Shown: in pieces, positions 44,139 through 52,800 of the stretch
Numbering within the stretch: the stretch's first letter is position 1
How the letters are laid out: every line of letters begins with the position of its first letter
NCBI RefSeq assembly: GCF_000969645.2
Contig: NZ_CP014222.1
Span: 4,033,740 to 4,097,739, forward strand
DNA: 64,000 nt
Direction of reading: 5' to 3'
Source of the DNA: Janthinobacterium sp. B9-8
Lineage (GTDB): Bacteria; Pseudomonadota; Gammaproteobacteria; Burkholderiales; Chitinibacteraceae
Made by a program: the position numbers and the translations under genes
Notes under the pieces: model-generated
What the model was told of the DNA's origin: nothing
Seen by the model: the letters and a program-made list of their open reading frames with translations, nothing else
Database searches by the model: none

Positions 44139-44737
44139 GCTGGTTTTCCTTCTTCTTCTAGGCCTTCAACGTGGGCTACATCGTGGTGAGGTAAGTCGCC
44201 AGTACGCATAAAGGCAGCTGCGACTTGTAAAAAGCGGAAACACATCAGGCTGGTGCCCAGTGGAATTGCGCTGTATACCATCCACGTTGGCCATTCCAGA
44301 TCGGGAGTGGTTGGGCCTTCATATAAATTGCCTATCGTTAGCCCAAAGGCGTGTACAAAGGCGTAGTGCGCACCGTTTCCCCATACAAATTCCGAGCCTA
44401 GTACGGCCACAATTCCTGTGAATAAAGCCCCAGCAAGCAGGCCGATCATCACAAACGCCGAGCGGTACTTTGGCTCTAGGCGATTAATCATCACATCCAC
44501 GCCCACATGGATGCCGACACGAACGCCATAGGCCGCGCCAAATTTAGCCATCCACACAAATAAAATAATGCACAGCTCCTGAGCCCAGGAAAGGTTGAAG
44601 CTCAGCAGGTAGCTTTGCAAAACAGGGACGTTGAGGCCTGAGGCGTAGCGATGGACCACGGCGATAAAAATCACCAGCGTCGCCACCGCCATCAGCGATG
44701 CGATCAGCCATTCTTCCAGGCAATCGAGTATTTTCAT
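44135..44737 (-). CDS. dctQ: DctQ, TRAP transporter small membrane subunit
   Basis: Predicted 200 residues with four TM helices and the DctQ pattern (LSWAQELCIILFVWMAKFGA, GVRVGIHVGVDVMI). Partner of DctM. Separated from dctP by about 420 bases holding repeat copy 2 and a hairpin. Confidence 0.92.
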   Translation of the reverse strand: MKILDCLEEWLIASLMAVATLVIFIAVVHRYASGLNVPVLQSYLLSFNLSWAQELCIILFVWMAKFGAAYGVRVGIHVGVDVMINRLEPKYRSAFVMIGLLAGALFTGIVAVLGSEFVWGNGAHYAFVHAFGLTIGNLYEGPTTPDLEWPTWMVYSAIPLGTSLMCFRFLQVAAAFMRTGDLPHHDVAHVEGLEEEGKPA

Positions 44738-44770
44738 GAGGGTCTCCGAAGGGACGGTGGTTTTTAATAA

Positions 44771-44789
44771 GAGGGGCTTGTTGCCCCTC
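44771..44789. repeat. GAGGGGC-TTGTT-GCCCCTC hairpin between dctP and dctQ
   Basis: Perfect 7-bp stem, followed on the plus strand by a GTAGGGCGGGT half-element like that at 55251. On the minus-strand transcript it lies just before dctQ and could slow or process the message. Confidence 0.5.
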
Positions 44790-44838
44790 GTAGGGCGGGT
44801 TTTATTTCATGTAGGTAAACCAAAGCTAAGCAATGTCA

Positions 44839-45127
44839 AAAAGATCTTTTTAGTGCCTTCGGCACATTGATTTAGGTGCGGGCGTCCCGCTGGACCTTCC
44901 TTTCTTGCGCGGCCAAGAAACGAAGCCAAAGAAGGCCGCCCCAGCCAGCACGAAACCCCTCACTGCGGACAATCGAGGCGGCGGCTGCGGAACTCGCTTC
45001 GCTCAGACAGTCCTCGCCGAAACCCCGCCCCGCTTGTTCCTCGCTTCGGCGTGCTTCAAGGGGACTCTTAAGCCCTATGCAAAGAGCGGGGACAATAGGT
45101 ATTTCCGTTGTTTGCTAATGCAAAACC
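44839..45127. repeat. Dispersed repeat, copy 2
   Basis: Begins AAAAAGATCTTTTTAGTGCC, nearly the same as copy 3 at 53647 (AAAAAGACCTTTTTAGTGCC), and runs through the shared blocks to a tail (TTAAGCCCTATGCAAAGAG, then TTGCTAATGCAAAA) also seen in copy 3. The central part (GAGGCGGCGGCTGCGGAACT) differs from copies 1 and 3. It sits inside the dctP-dctQ-dctM transcription unit. Confidence 0.85.
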
Positions 45128-45157
45128 ACGCTGTGTATAGCCACCCCTTAAATCTTT

Positions 45158-46153
45158 TTATTCAACCGGCTTAAAAGCCGTCTCTTTGTAAATCTCGGTC
45201 AGCAAATCTTGGCCAAAGCGGGAGGACATTTTTTGGTGGACGGGGATGAGGGCTTTGCGAAAGGCGGCGCGTTCTGCTGCGGTTTGGCTGTAGACGGTGG
45301 TTTTGCCGCTGGCTTTGATGGCCGCAATCGCTTTATCGGTTTCTTGTTTGGCGATCTGGTTGGCGTAGACCGATGATTCATTCATGGCGGTGGTCAGCGT
45401 GCTACGAATGTCAGCAGGTAGGCCTTCCCAGAAGGTTTTGTTGACGATCACGGCATAGCCCAAAAAGCCATGGTTAGTCAGGGTGAGGTGTTTTTGTACT
45501 TCAAAAGCTTTGCTGGTGTAGAGATTGGATGGCTCGAGCTCGGTGCCATCCACTACGCCGGTTTGCAGTGCTTGGTAAACCTCAGAAAACGCCATGACTT
45601 GTGGCAGTGCGCCGAGGGTGCGCATTTCTTCGTCTAGCACTTTGGATGACTGGATGCGAACTTTCATGCCGCGCAGATCGTCCGGGGTGCGGATTGGTTT
45701 ATTGCTGGAGAAATTTTTAAAGCCGTTTTCCCAGAAGCCCAGTGCTTTAATTCCCTTGCTTTCCAGCTTGGTAAATAGCTTGGTGCCAATCGGGCCTTTC
45801 ATTACTTTTTCTACTTCGGCATAGCTATCAAAAATATACGGCAGATCAAAAATTTCGAATTCTTTGACGCCCAGCGGGCCAAATTTGGCCAAGCTAGGGG
45901 CTAGCATTTGTACTGCGCCTAATTGCAGCGCTTCCATTTCTTCTTTGTCTTTGTAAAGCTGGCTGTTTGGATAAACCTCTACTTTAACTCGGCCCTTGGT
46001 ACGCTCTTCGGCGATCTTTTTGAAGTAATCAGCAGCTTTACCTTTGGGGGTATCGACGGCAACCACATGGCTGAATTTGATTACGATCGGTGCTTCGGCC
46101 GCAAAGGAAGAAGTGGCAGTAAGAGCCAGAATGGCCGCTAGTAAAGTACGCAT
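45158..46153 (-). CDS. dctP: DctP, TRAP transporter dicarboxylate-binding protein
   Basis: Predicted 331 residues from ATG 46153 (MRTLLAAILALTATSSFA signal peptide) with GGAG 6 bases upstream; an in-frame TTG 12 bases earlier is less likely. Conserved: KFSHVVAVDTPKGKAADYFK, VEVYPNSQLYKDKEEMEALQ, KVRIQSSKVLDEEMRTLGA (with the substrate-binding Arg) and VVDGTELEPSNLYTSK. Binds C4-dicarboxylates such as succinate, fumarate or malate. Divergent from its two-component system. Confidence 0.94.
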   Translation of the reverse strand: MRTLLAAILALTATSSFAAEAPIVIKFSHVVAVDTPKGKAADYFKKIAEERTKGRVKVEVYPNSQLYKDKEEMEALQLGAVQMLAPSLAKFGPLGVKEFEIFDLPYIFDSYAEVEKVMKGPIGTKLFTKLESKGIKALGFWENGFKNFSSNKPIRTPDDLRGMKVRIQSSKVLDEEMRTLGALPQVMAFSEVYQALQTGVVDGTELEPSNLYTSKAFEVQKHLTLTNHGFLGYAVIVNKTFWEGLPADIRSTLTTAMNESSVYANQIAKQETDKAIAAIKASGKTTVYSQTAAERAAFRKALIPVHQKMSSRFGQDLLTEIYKETAFKPVE

Positions 46154-46228
46154 TACAATCTCCAAAGCTGTTGAATGTATTGAGGATTGTTGATCAGTAA
46201 GAATGAGCTTTCAATTGTGGTTGTCACG

Positions 46229-46246
46229 ACTGTGGTAAACCACAGT
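46229..46246. promoter_or_regulatory. Operator-like palindrome between dctP and the sensor kinase gene
   Basis: ACTGTGGTAAACCACAGT is a perfect inverted repeat with 7-base arms and TAAA in the centre; a further half-site TTGTGG lies at 46215-46220. It is in the 126-base divergent promoter region, a likely site for the response regulator encoded at 48175. Confidence 0.6.
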
Positions 46247-46279
46247 AAGTCTAAAATTGCGCTGTGCTAACATTGGAGC

Positions 46280-48178
46280 ATGCATTTGCTTACTACTTTT
46301 TCACGTCGCCTGAGTGCTCATCCTTGGTTTATTCCAAGGTTGGCCCTAGTCTTGTTTCTGGCTACGGTATTGGGCCTGTTTGCCTATTTGCGCCACGGCG
46401 AACGAGAAGAAGCGCGGCTGGTGCTGATCAATGATGTGCTGTGGGTAGAGCAGAATCTGCGTTTTGTGCTGGGGCAATCAGAGGAGCGCTTGGCTGCGCT
46501 GCTAGAGCAATCGCGCGATGGCAGCTTAAGTGAGGCCGAGTTTCGTAGCCGTACGCGTTTGATTATTGGTGCAAATGCGGCGATTACCGGTATTCAGCTG
46601 CGCACCAGAAATCAGCATTTTAGCTATGGGCAGCATTTATCGGCCGAGGTGACCCGGGATGCGATTGCCCTAGCGCAAGGAATTGGGCGGCCAAGTTACA
46701 CCGTGCCGCTTTACCCCAAGGGAATGATTGCGCTGATTTTGGCCGAGCATGATTTAGAGCTGGTGGCATCGATCGCCCTGCCAAAACTACTGCAGCAGCA
46801 GGTGCCGTGGTGGTTTGCTTATAAATACCGGCTGGCGATGATTGATGCGGATGGCCGGGAAGTGGCTAGCAAATCCAAAATCGAGGCAGACGACACCAAT
46901 CTCAGCTATCAGTTGCCCTTCGATTTAGTCAGCAGTGGCTTGCTGCTGCGCATCACGGCTTACCGCCATCCTACCGGCCTCGTACAAAAGCTGCTGACTG
47001 CCAGCGTGATGGGCTTGGCCCTGATCGTATTATTTAGCTGGTGGCGTTTGCGCCGTCAGATGCAGGCGAGATTGCTGGCTGAAAATGCCCTTAGGGAAGA
47101 GCACGCTTTTCGCACCGCCATGGAAGACTCGCTCTCGGTAGGGATGCGCGCTCGCGATATGGATGGCCGCATTGTTTATGTAAACCCCGCCTTTTGCGGC
47201 ATGGTGGGTTATTCCGCCGAAGAGCTGATCGGCGCGTTGCCGCCTTATCCTTATTGGAATCCTGAAGATATCGCCGGGCATCAGGCGCAAAACGAGATTG
47301 TGCTTAGTGGCCTTGCGCCACATGATGGATTTGAATCGATGGTGCGCCATCGTGATGGCCATTTGGTGGCGACTCGTGTTTACACCACGCCGCTGATCGA
47401 TGCCACAGGCAAGCAGCGGGGCTGGATGAGCTCGGTGGTGGATATCACCGCCTTAAAAGCCGCCGAAGCCAGAGAGCGCGAACAGGAAGAAATGCTGCGC
47501 CACACCGGTAAACTGATCACCATGGGTGAAATGGCGTCCACGCTGGCACATGAGCTGAATCAACCATTGATGGCAATGAGCAATTACGCCAGCGCGGCCC
47601 GCCAGTTTGCCAATCAGAATAATCATGAAATGCTCGATTCAACCTTGAGCAAAATTGCCGGCCAAGCGCACCGTGCTGCTGCTGTAGTGAAGCGCATCCG
47701 GGAGTTTGTACAAAAACGCACCCCGCATTGCGAGGCTTGCGATATCAATCATATTGCCAGCAATGCGTTTGAGCTAATTGACTCAACGGCACGTAGCCAA
47801 GGCGTGCGTGTACATTTTAATTTGGGTAGGGCATTGCCGCGGATTGATGCCGATGAAGTTTTACTTGGGCAAGTGGTACTCAATTTACTGCGAAATGCCT
47901 TGGATGCCAGCGGTGAGCAGCCCCAAAGCCGCCGTGAAGTCTGTCTGGCAACGTATTGCGACGATGTTGCGGTGTATTTATCGGTGGGTGATCGGGGCTC
48001 AGGCATTGCGCCTGAAGTGGCTAGCCGCCTATTTGATGCGTTTTTTACCACCAAATCGTTGGGAATGGGGATTGGGCTGAATATTTGCCGCTCAATTTTA
48101 GAGCAGCATCATGGCAAACTATGGTTTGAAGCCCATCCACAGGGCGGCACCACTTTTTATATGAGTCTTCCTCGGTGA
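46280..48178 (+). CDS. DctB/DctS-like sensor histidine kinase
   Basis: Predicted 632 residues: TM helix (about 18-36), periplasmic sensor domain of about 200 residues, second TM (about 233-252), PAS domain (about 275-395), HisKA with the phospho-accepting His in STLAHELNQPLMAM (about 424) and an HATPase domain (about 520-630, with LNLLRNALDAS and GDRGSGIAPEV). It would sense dicarboxylates outside the membrane and phosphorylate the next gene's product. Stop overlaps the regulator's GTG start. Confidence 0.88.
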   Translation: MHLLTTFSRRLSAHPWFIPRLALVLFLATVLGLFAYLRHGEREEARLVLINDVLWVEQNLRFVLGQSEERLAALLEQSRDGSLSEAEFRSRTRLIIGANAAITGIQLRTRNQHFSYGQHLSAEVTRDAIALAQGIGRPSYTVPLYPKGMIALILAEHDLELVASIALPKLLQQQVPWWFAYKYRLAMIDADGREVASKSKIEADDTNLSYQLPFDLVSSGLLLRITAYRHPTGLVQKLLTASVMGLALIVLFSWWRLRRQMQARLLAENALREEHAFRTAMEDSLSVGMRARDMDGRIVYVNPAFCGMVGYSAEELIGALPPYPYWNPEDIAGHQAQNEIVLSGLAPHDGFESMVRHRDGHLVATRVYTTPLIDATGKQRGWMSSVVDITALKAAEAREREQEEMLRHTGKLITMGEMASTLAHELNQPLMAMSNYASAARQFANQNNHEMLDSTLSKIAGQAHRAAAVVKRIREFVQKRTPHCEACDINHIASNAFELIDSTARSQGVRVHFNLGRALPRIDADEVLLGQVVLNLLRNALDASGEQPQSRREVCLATYCDDVAVYLSVGDRGSGIAPEVASRLFDAFFTTKSLGMGIGLNICRSILEQHHGKLWFEAHPQGGTTFYMSLPR

Positions 48179-48774
48179 ATACGATGAAAACAGTTTATTT
48201 GGTTGATGACGATATTGCCGTGCGTGATTCACTCGGTCTTTTATTGCTTTCCCATGGCTATACCGTACATGCCTTTGAAGGCGGCGAGGATTTCTTAGCC
48301 GCCATCGATGCCAGTAGCGAAGGCGTGGTGCTGCTTGATGTACGCATGCCGGGCCTGAGCGGGCCGGATGTGTTTAAGCAGATGTATGAATTGGGTAGCG
48401 AGCTGATTGTGTTGTTTTTATCTGGCCACGGCGATATTCCGATGGCGGTGCAGGCGATCCGGCAGGGGGCTTTTGATTTCTTGGAAAAACCTTGCAGCGA
48501 AAAACAATTACTCGAGCGGATAAATGATGCGTTGGAGGTGGCCATTGGCCGCCAGTCTGTGCGCGGTAATCAGCAATTATTAGAAAAGCGCCTCGCCTCG
48601 ATTACACCGCGAGAGCGTGAGGTGATGGATTGGATTTTGCAGGGCAAGCTTAACAAGCAAATTGCCGATGAAATGCAAATCGCCATCCGCACGGTAGAAG
48701 TTCACCGCGCCAATGTCTTCGCCAAAATGGGCGTGCGCTCGGCTTTGGATTTATCGCAATTATTAGGGCATTGA
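48175..48774 (+). CDS. FixJ/DctR-type response regulator
   Basis: Predicted 199 residues from GTG 48175 (GTGA overlap with the kinase stop); an ATG at 48184 is the alternative. Receiver domain with the DD pair in LVDDDIAV, phospho-acceptor Asp near residue 54 (VVLLDVRMPG) and Lys in EKPC, then a LuxR-type HTH (about 135-195: LTPREREV-like ITPREREVMDWI). Probable activator of the TRAP operon across the divergent region. Confidence 0.9.
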   Translation: MNTMKTVYLVDDDIAVRDSLGLLLLSHGYTVHAFEGGEDFLAAIDASSEGVVLLDVRMPGLSGPDVFKQMYELGSELIVLFLSGHGDIPMAVQAIRQGAFDFLEKPCSEKQLLERINDALEVAIGRQSVRGNQQLLEKRLASITPREREVMDWILQGKLNKQIADEMQIAIRTVEVHRANVFAKMGVRSALDLSQLLGH

Positions 48775-48787
48775 TGCTTGGATTTTG

Positions 48788-48824
48788 GGCGCTAAAAAAG
48801 GAGTTTTGCTGATTTTTTAGCGCC
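48788..48824. terminator. Bidirectional terminator
   Basis: GGCGCTAAAAAA and TTTTTTAGCGCC, a perfect 12-bp stem with 13-base loop, between the convergent regulator and PEP-CTERM genes. Confidence 0.88.
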
Positions 48825-48835
48825 GCGGCTATTTA

Positions 48836-49441
48836 TTAAGCCGTCATGCTTTTACGGCGGCGTGCAGCTAATAAACCAATTAGGCCCATGCCCATCAGCG
48901 CATAAGTTTCAGGTTCTGGCACAGGGGATATATTGGCTTTTAAGGCGTTTAAACCGAAGAGCCAGTTAGCACTGCCATTGCTATTGTTATTAAAACGCAA
49001 ATTGGCAATGCCTGTGGAGGCTAAAGAAAAGGAGCCGCCGACAGAAAGGGCACCACTTTCTAATACCGAGCCAGCAGCATCGTAGGCGGTATAAAAGCTT
49101 GCGCCTTTGCCGCCTGCACTAAAGCCGTAGTTGTCAAAAGTGAAGCTTACTTGATTAACTAGGCTGGTAAATTTTAAATCTAAAATTGAGCCAGTAGGGT
49201 AGGTGCCTGTAGTGCTATTTGTTAACCCTCTGCGTCCCCAGCCACTGGTATCAATGGCTGCATTACCAGAAGGCCCTGGGCCTCCTTGCACAGAGAAAAT
49301 AACGCCAGCAATTTCATTAGAAAATTGCGTGCCTGCCGCGTAGTTAGCAAAGTTAACGTCGATTAGCGCAGCAAAAGCGCTGGATGAAAGCGCGAGGCTA
49401 CCTACTAAAAAAATGGATTGTGTAATGGTTTTAAGCTTCAT
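48836..49441 (-). CDS. PEP-CTERM sorting-domain exported protein
   Basis: Predicted 201 residues from ATG 49441, which gives a signal peptide (QSIFLVGSLALSSSAFA) and has GGGGA about 10 bases upstream; an in-frame ATG 75 bases earlier adds a non-signal stretch. The C-terminus is a classic PEP-CTERM tail: VPEPETYALMGMGLIGLLAA followed by RRRK. The body is Gly/Ser/Asn-rich and beta-type, of unknown function. Such proteins are processed by exosortase and linked to extracellular polysaccharide; no exosortase gene is in the window. Confidence 0.9.
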   Translation of the reverse strand: MKLKTITQSIFLVGSLALSSSAFAALIDVNFANYAAGTQFSNEIAGVIFSVQGGPGPSGNAAIDTSGWGRRGLTNSTTGTYPTGSILDLKFTSLVNQVSFTFDNYGFSAGGKGASFYTAYDAAGSVLESGALSVGGSFSLASTGIANLRFNNNSNGSANWLFGLNALKANISPVPEPETYALMGMGLIGLLAARRRKSMTA

Positions 49442-49773
49442 TGAGTGTGAATCCCCGTCTAAATAACTTTTGAATAAACAGATGTGCCAGCTGTAGCTGA
49501 AAGCGAGCCTATTCATTTGGTTTTTTCATGCAAGGAGATGAATATACACAATGCTTTCTTACATTCTTATTTTTATTGTAAGTTTATAAGCATTTAATGT
49601 TATGTGAATGGTATTTAAAAGTGCTTTTTGATGCAGCAAGGCTAGCTATTCTGCCACTTTAGAAACATGATTCGCCTTGTAATATATTTGTTGTTTTACA
49701 ACACATTGAGTGAACGACTGGGCTTTTTTTTGAAAAAATGGACGCGTTTTTTTGTTTACTTAGCTAAATTGAA
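49442..49773. other. AT-rich intergenic region between the PEP-CTERM gene and mgtA terminator
   Basis: Should contain the promoter of the PEP-CTERM gene. I see no reading frame, repeat or hairpin worth naming in it. Confidence 0.4.
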
Positions 49774-49807
49774 AAGGGCTTCAAAGAGATAAGCCTTTGA
49801 AGCCCTT
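49774..49807. terminator. Terminator after mgtA
   Basis: AAGGGCTTCAAAG and CTTTGAAGCCCTT, a perfect 13-bp stem with 8-base loop, 29 bases after the mgtA stop; T-rich on the minus strand. Confidence 0.88.
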
Positions 49808-49835
49808 CAGTTATTAAGTTGAAATACTTATATTT

Positions 49836-52463
49836 TTAGAACCACACTCCATAGCGGCGGATGTAAATAGTTTTTACCATTTGCGCCAGCATCATATAAC
49901 CCAGCATTGTGGCGGCCAGCCAGTACCAGTAGGATGAATCGAGCGAGATAAAGCCGATTGATTCAGCCAGTGGTGAGAAGGGCAGCCAGCAGCCGATGGC
50001 AACAGCAATCACGGTTGAGATCATCACCGGCAGCGAGGCGCGGCTCTGTATAAATGGAATCTTGCGAGTGCGCAGCATATGCACCACCAAGGTTTGCGAT
50101 ACCAAGCCAACAATAAACCAGCCTGAATTCATAATGCTCTGGCCACCGCCATCAGCGTAGTACGCCGCTCCGGCACCAAATACGGTCCACATCAGGATAT
50201 AGGTGGTGATATCAAACACCGATGAAGTGGGGCCAAGCCAGACCATAAAGCGGCGGATATTACCGGCTTCCCATTTACGCGGTTTTTTCAGAAACTCTTT
50301 ATCCATTTTGTCCCATGGCAAGACCAGCTGGGAGATATCGTAAATCAGATTCTGGATCAGCAAATGCATGGCCAGCATTGGCTCCCAAGGCAGCCAAGCC
50401 GAGGCGACCAGCACCGAGAACACATTGCCGAAATTAGAGCTGGCGGTGATGTTCAGATATTTCAGAATATTGCCGAAGGTTTCCCGCCCTTTAATCACGC
50501 CTTCTTCAAGCACCATCAAGTCTTTATCCAGCAGAATAATATCGGCGGTTTCTTTGGCGATATCGGCCCCGCTATCAACAGAAATCCCTACATCGGCATC
50601 GCGTAGTGCAGGTGCGTCGTTAATTCCATCGCCTAAAAAGCCCACTGTGTGGCCGTTGGCTTGCAGGGCTTTCACTACGCGTGATTTATGCATCGGTGTG
50701 AGCTTGGCAAAGACGGTGCATTCGCGCACCGCTTGGCACAGCGCGACATCGTCCATGACTTCGATTTCCGGCCCTAAGAGCGGCGTACCGGGGTTAAGGC
50801 CAACATCGCGGCATACTTTGCTGGTGACAATCGGATTATCGCCCGTCAGCACTTTGACGGTAACGCCATATTCTTGCAGCGCTTTAATTGCTGGAGCAGC
50901 AGATGCTTTAGGTGGATCAAGAAAGGTGAGAAAACCACGCACCACCAGATCTTTTTCATCGGCCACTTTGTACTGTTGTTGATTGCTGCTGCTGATTTTG
51001 CTGGCGACCAGTAAAACGCGAAAACCCTGAGCGTTGTAATCCTGCGTCTTTTTCAAAATGCGGATTTTTTCTGGCAGCGTCAGCTCGCGGACGGTATCGC
51101 CATCTTGGTAATGGGTGGATACGGCGAGCATTTCTTCTACCGCACCTTTGGAGATCATCAGCTGCTGGGCTTTACGATTTTCTAGCACCACGGTCAGGCG
51201 GCGGCGGATAAAATCAAATGGTAGTTCATCGATTTTGGTGTAGCCCAAAGGCAGGTTATTGAGCTCGGCAGCGCGCTCGATCACCGCAATATCCATCAGG
51301 TTTTTCATGCCGCTCTGATGAATACTGTTAAGCCAAGCCAGATGCAAAATACCCTCATCGAGCTCGCCATTACAATTAAAATGCTGCTCCAGAATAATTT
51401 TATCTTGCGTCAGCGTGCCGGTTTTATCGGTACATAACACATCCATTGCGCCGAAGTTTTGTACTGAGTTGAGCCGCTTGACCACCACTTTGCGCCTGGC
51501 CATGGCGATTGCGCCTTTGGCTAGATTGGCCGAAACAATCATCGGCAGCATTTCAGGTGTTAAACCCACGGCAACGGCCATGGCAAAGGTCAGTGCTGAT
51601 AGCCAATCGCCCTTGGTCAGGCCATTAATTAAAAATACCAGCGGCACCATCACCAGCATAAAGCGAATCAGCAGCCATGAAACACTGCTTACCCCGCGAT
51701 CAAAACTGGTTTCTACGCGTTTATGGCTGAGTACGTTTTTAGCCAGTGAGCCAAAGTAAGTATGGTTGCCGGTGGCAATGACTCGGGCGGTGGCGATACC
51801 ACTCACCACATTGGTACCCATAAAGCAGATATTGCTGCGATCAAGCAGGCTTTCATCACTGCTCGTGCTAGCTTGGGCGGATTTTTCTGCTACGTCGCCC
51901 AGCGTGTCATATTTTTCGACCGGGAGTGCTTCGCCGCTTAATACCGCTTGGCTGACAAATAAATCACGCGATTCTAAAAGCTCGATATCCGCCGGAATCA
52001 TATCCCCGGCTTGCAGGCAGACAATATCACCCACCACAACCTGACTCATGGGTACTTCTAGTTTTCGGGTCTGGCCTTTGATTGGTTTGCGCAGCACGGT
52101 TGCGGTATTGCTGACCATCGATTTGAGTTTTTCGGCTGATTTTCCGGTGCGATATTCCTGAAAGAAGCGTAATAAGCTGCTTAAGGTCACCATGGTGGTC
52201 AAAATAATAATGCCGACCCAGCTTTGCTCACCGGGCTCGGAAAACTGCACATCGGTGAGGTAGGTGATAAAGGCAAGAACCAGTAACACCATCACAAAGG
52301 GGTTTTTAAAGGCTAAATAGAGCTGGACTAAGGCGTGGGGAGGTTTGTCGTGCGCAACCTCGTTGAGGCCGTTTGCTTTGAGACGTTCGGCGGCGGCGGC
52401 ATCACTTAAGGCACTGGCTTGTGGTGCTGGCGGCTGGTTGGCGGTGTGGCGGGTTTGATTCAT
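49836..52463 (-). CDS. mgtA: MgtA, P-type Mg2+-importing ATPase
   Basis: Predicted 875 residues, a type IIIB P-type ATPase of about ten TM helices. Phosphorylated Asp in CTDKTGTLTQD (about residue 344), actuator loop VLSGEALPVEK, ATP-binding ISKGAVEEML and hinge GDGINDAPALRDADVGISV. Imports Mg2+ when it is scarce. AGGAAA lies 7 bases before the start. A 37-codon leader frame ends 40 bases upstream, and a small MgtC-like gene lies further upstream on the same strand, so regulation by Mg2+ through the leader is likely. Confidence 0.95.
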   Translation of the reverse strand: MNQTRHTANQPPAPQASALSDAAAAERLKANGLNEVAHDKPPHALVQLYLAFKNPFVMVLLVLAFITYLTDVQFSEPGEQSWVGIIILTTMVTLSSLLRFFQEYRTGKSAEKLKSMVSNTATVLRKPIKGQTRKLEVPMSQVVVGDIVCLQAGDMIPADIELLESRDLFVSQAVLSGEALPVEKYDTLGDVAEKSAQASTSSDESLLDRSNICFMGTNVVSGIATARVIATGNHTYFGSLAKNVLSHKRVETSFDRGVSSVSWLLIRFMLVMVPLVFLINGLTKGDWLSALTFAMAVAVGLTPEMLPMIVSANLAKGAIAMARRKVVVKRLNSVQNFGAMDVLCTDKTGTLTQDKIILEQHFNCNGELDEGILHLAWLNSIHQSGMKNLMDIAVIERAAELNNLPLGYTKIDELPFDFIRRRLTVVLENRKAQQLMISKGAVEEMLAVSTHYQDGDTVRELTLPEKIRILKKTQDYNAQGFRVLLVASKISSSNQQQYKVADEKDLVVRGFLTFLDPPKASAAPAIKALQEYGVTVKVLTGDNPIVTSKVCRDVGLNPGTPLLGPEIEVMDDVALCQAVRECTVFAKLTPMHKSRVVKALQANGHTVGFLGDGINDAPALRDADVGISVDSGADIAKETADIILLDKDLMVLEEGVIKGRETFGNILKYLNITASSNFGNVFSVLVASAWLPWEPMLAMHLLIQNLIYDISQLVLPWDKMDKEFLKKPRKWEAGNIRRFMVWLGPTSSVFDITTYILMWTVFGAGAAYYADGGGQSIMNSGWFIVGLVSQTLVVHMLRTRKIPFIQSRASLPVMISTVIAVAIGCWLPFSPLAESIGFISLDSSYWYWLAATMLGYMMLAQMVKTIYIRRYGVWF

Positions 52464-52503
52464 ACAGATTTTCCTGTGTGCCAGCAGGAGTGCATTGCAT
52501 TAT

Positions 52504-52617
52504 TTAGGCAAAGCAATCCCCTTTCGCGCTGGCGGGGCGCTGAGAGAGTAAACAATTGAATTGGCCCGCCGGATGACCTAATGGAAATTCAGCGAGCAAT
52601 ATCGGTTCGTCTGGCAT
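52504..52617 (-). CDS. Short leader ORF before mgtA, beginning MPDEP (MgtL-like)
   Basis: A 37-codon frame on the minus strand from ATG 52617 to TAA 52504, preceded by AGGAAACGCAA (AGGA 7 bases before the start). It begins MPDEPILLAEFPLGHPAG and ends SAKGDCFA. The acidic/proline start recalls the MgtL peptide of enterobacteria (MEPDPTP...), in which acidic and Pro residues make ribosomes fall off at low Mg2+ and so let mgtA be transcribed. Sequence outside this pattern is unlike MgtL. The reading frame, ribosome binding site and position are visible; the mechanism is inference. Confidence 0.6.
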   Translation of the reverse strand: MPDEPILLAEFPLGHPAGQFNCLLSQRPASAKGDCFA

Positions 52618-52743
52618 TTGCGTTTCCTATGTATATTCAGCTCTTAATTTAATTGCTGGATATATATGGCTAGATTAAAGAGAAGTTTAAATATTCTGGG
52701 CGAGCAGATACCTTCCGTATTTAAATGGATTAATCATGTTTAT

Positions 52744-52775
52744 GGGCAAGATGCTTAATTAATTAAGCATCGCCC
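52744..52775 (-). terminator. Strong hairpin between the MgtC-like gene and the mgtA leader
   Basis: GATGCTTAATT and its complement form a 22-bp palindrome flanked by GGGC / GCCC. It follows the MgtC-like gene and precedes the mgtA leader on the minus strand, so it ends the first or attenuates the second. No classical U-run follows (ATAAAC). Confidence 0.6.
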
Positions 52776-52800
52776 AGTAATAAATATATGCACGGCATAT

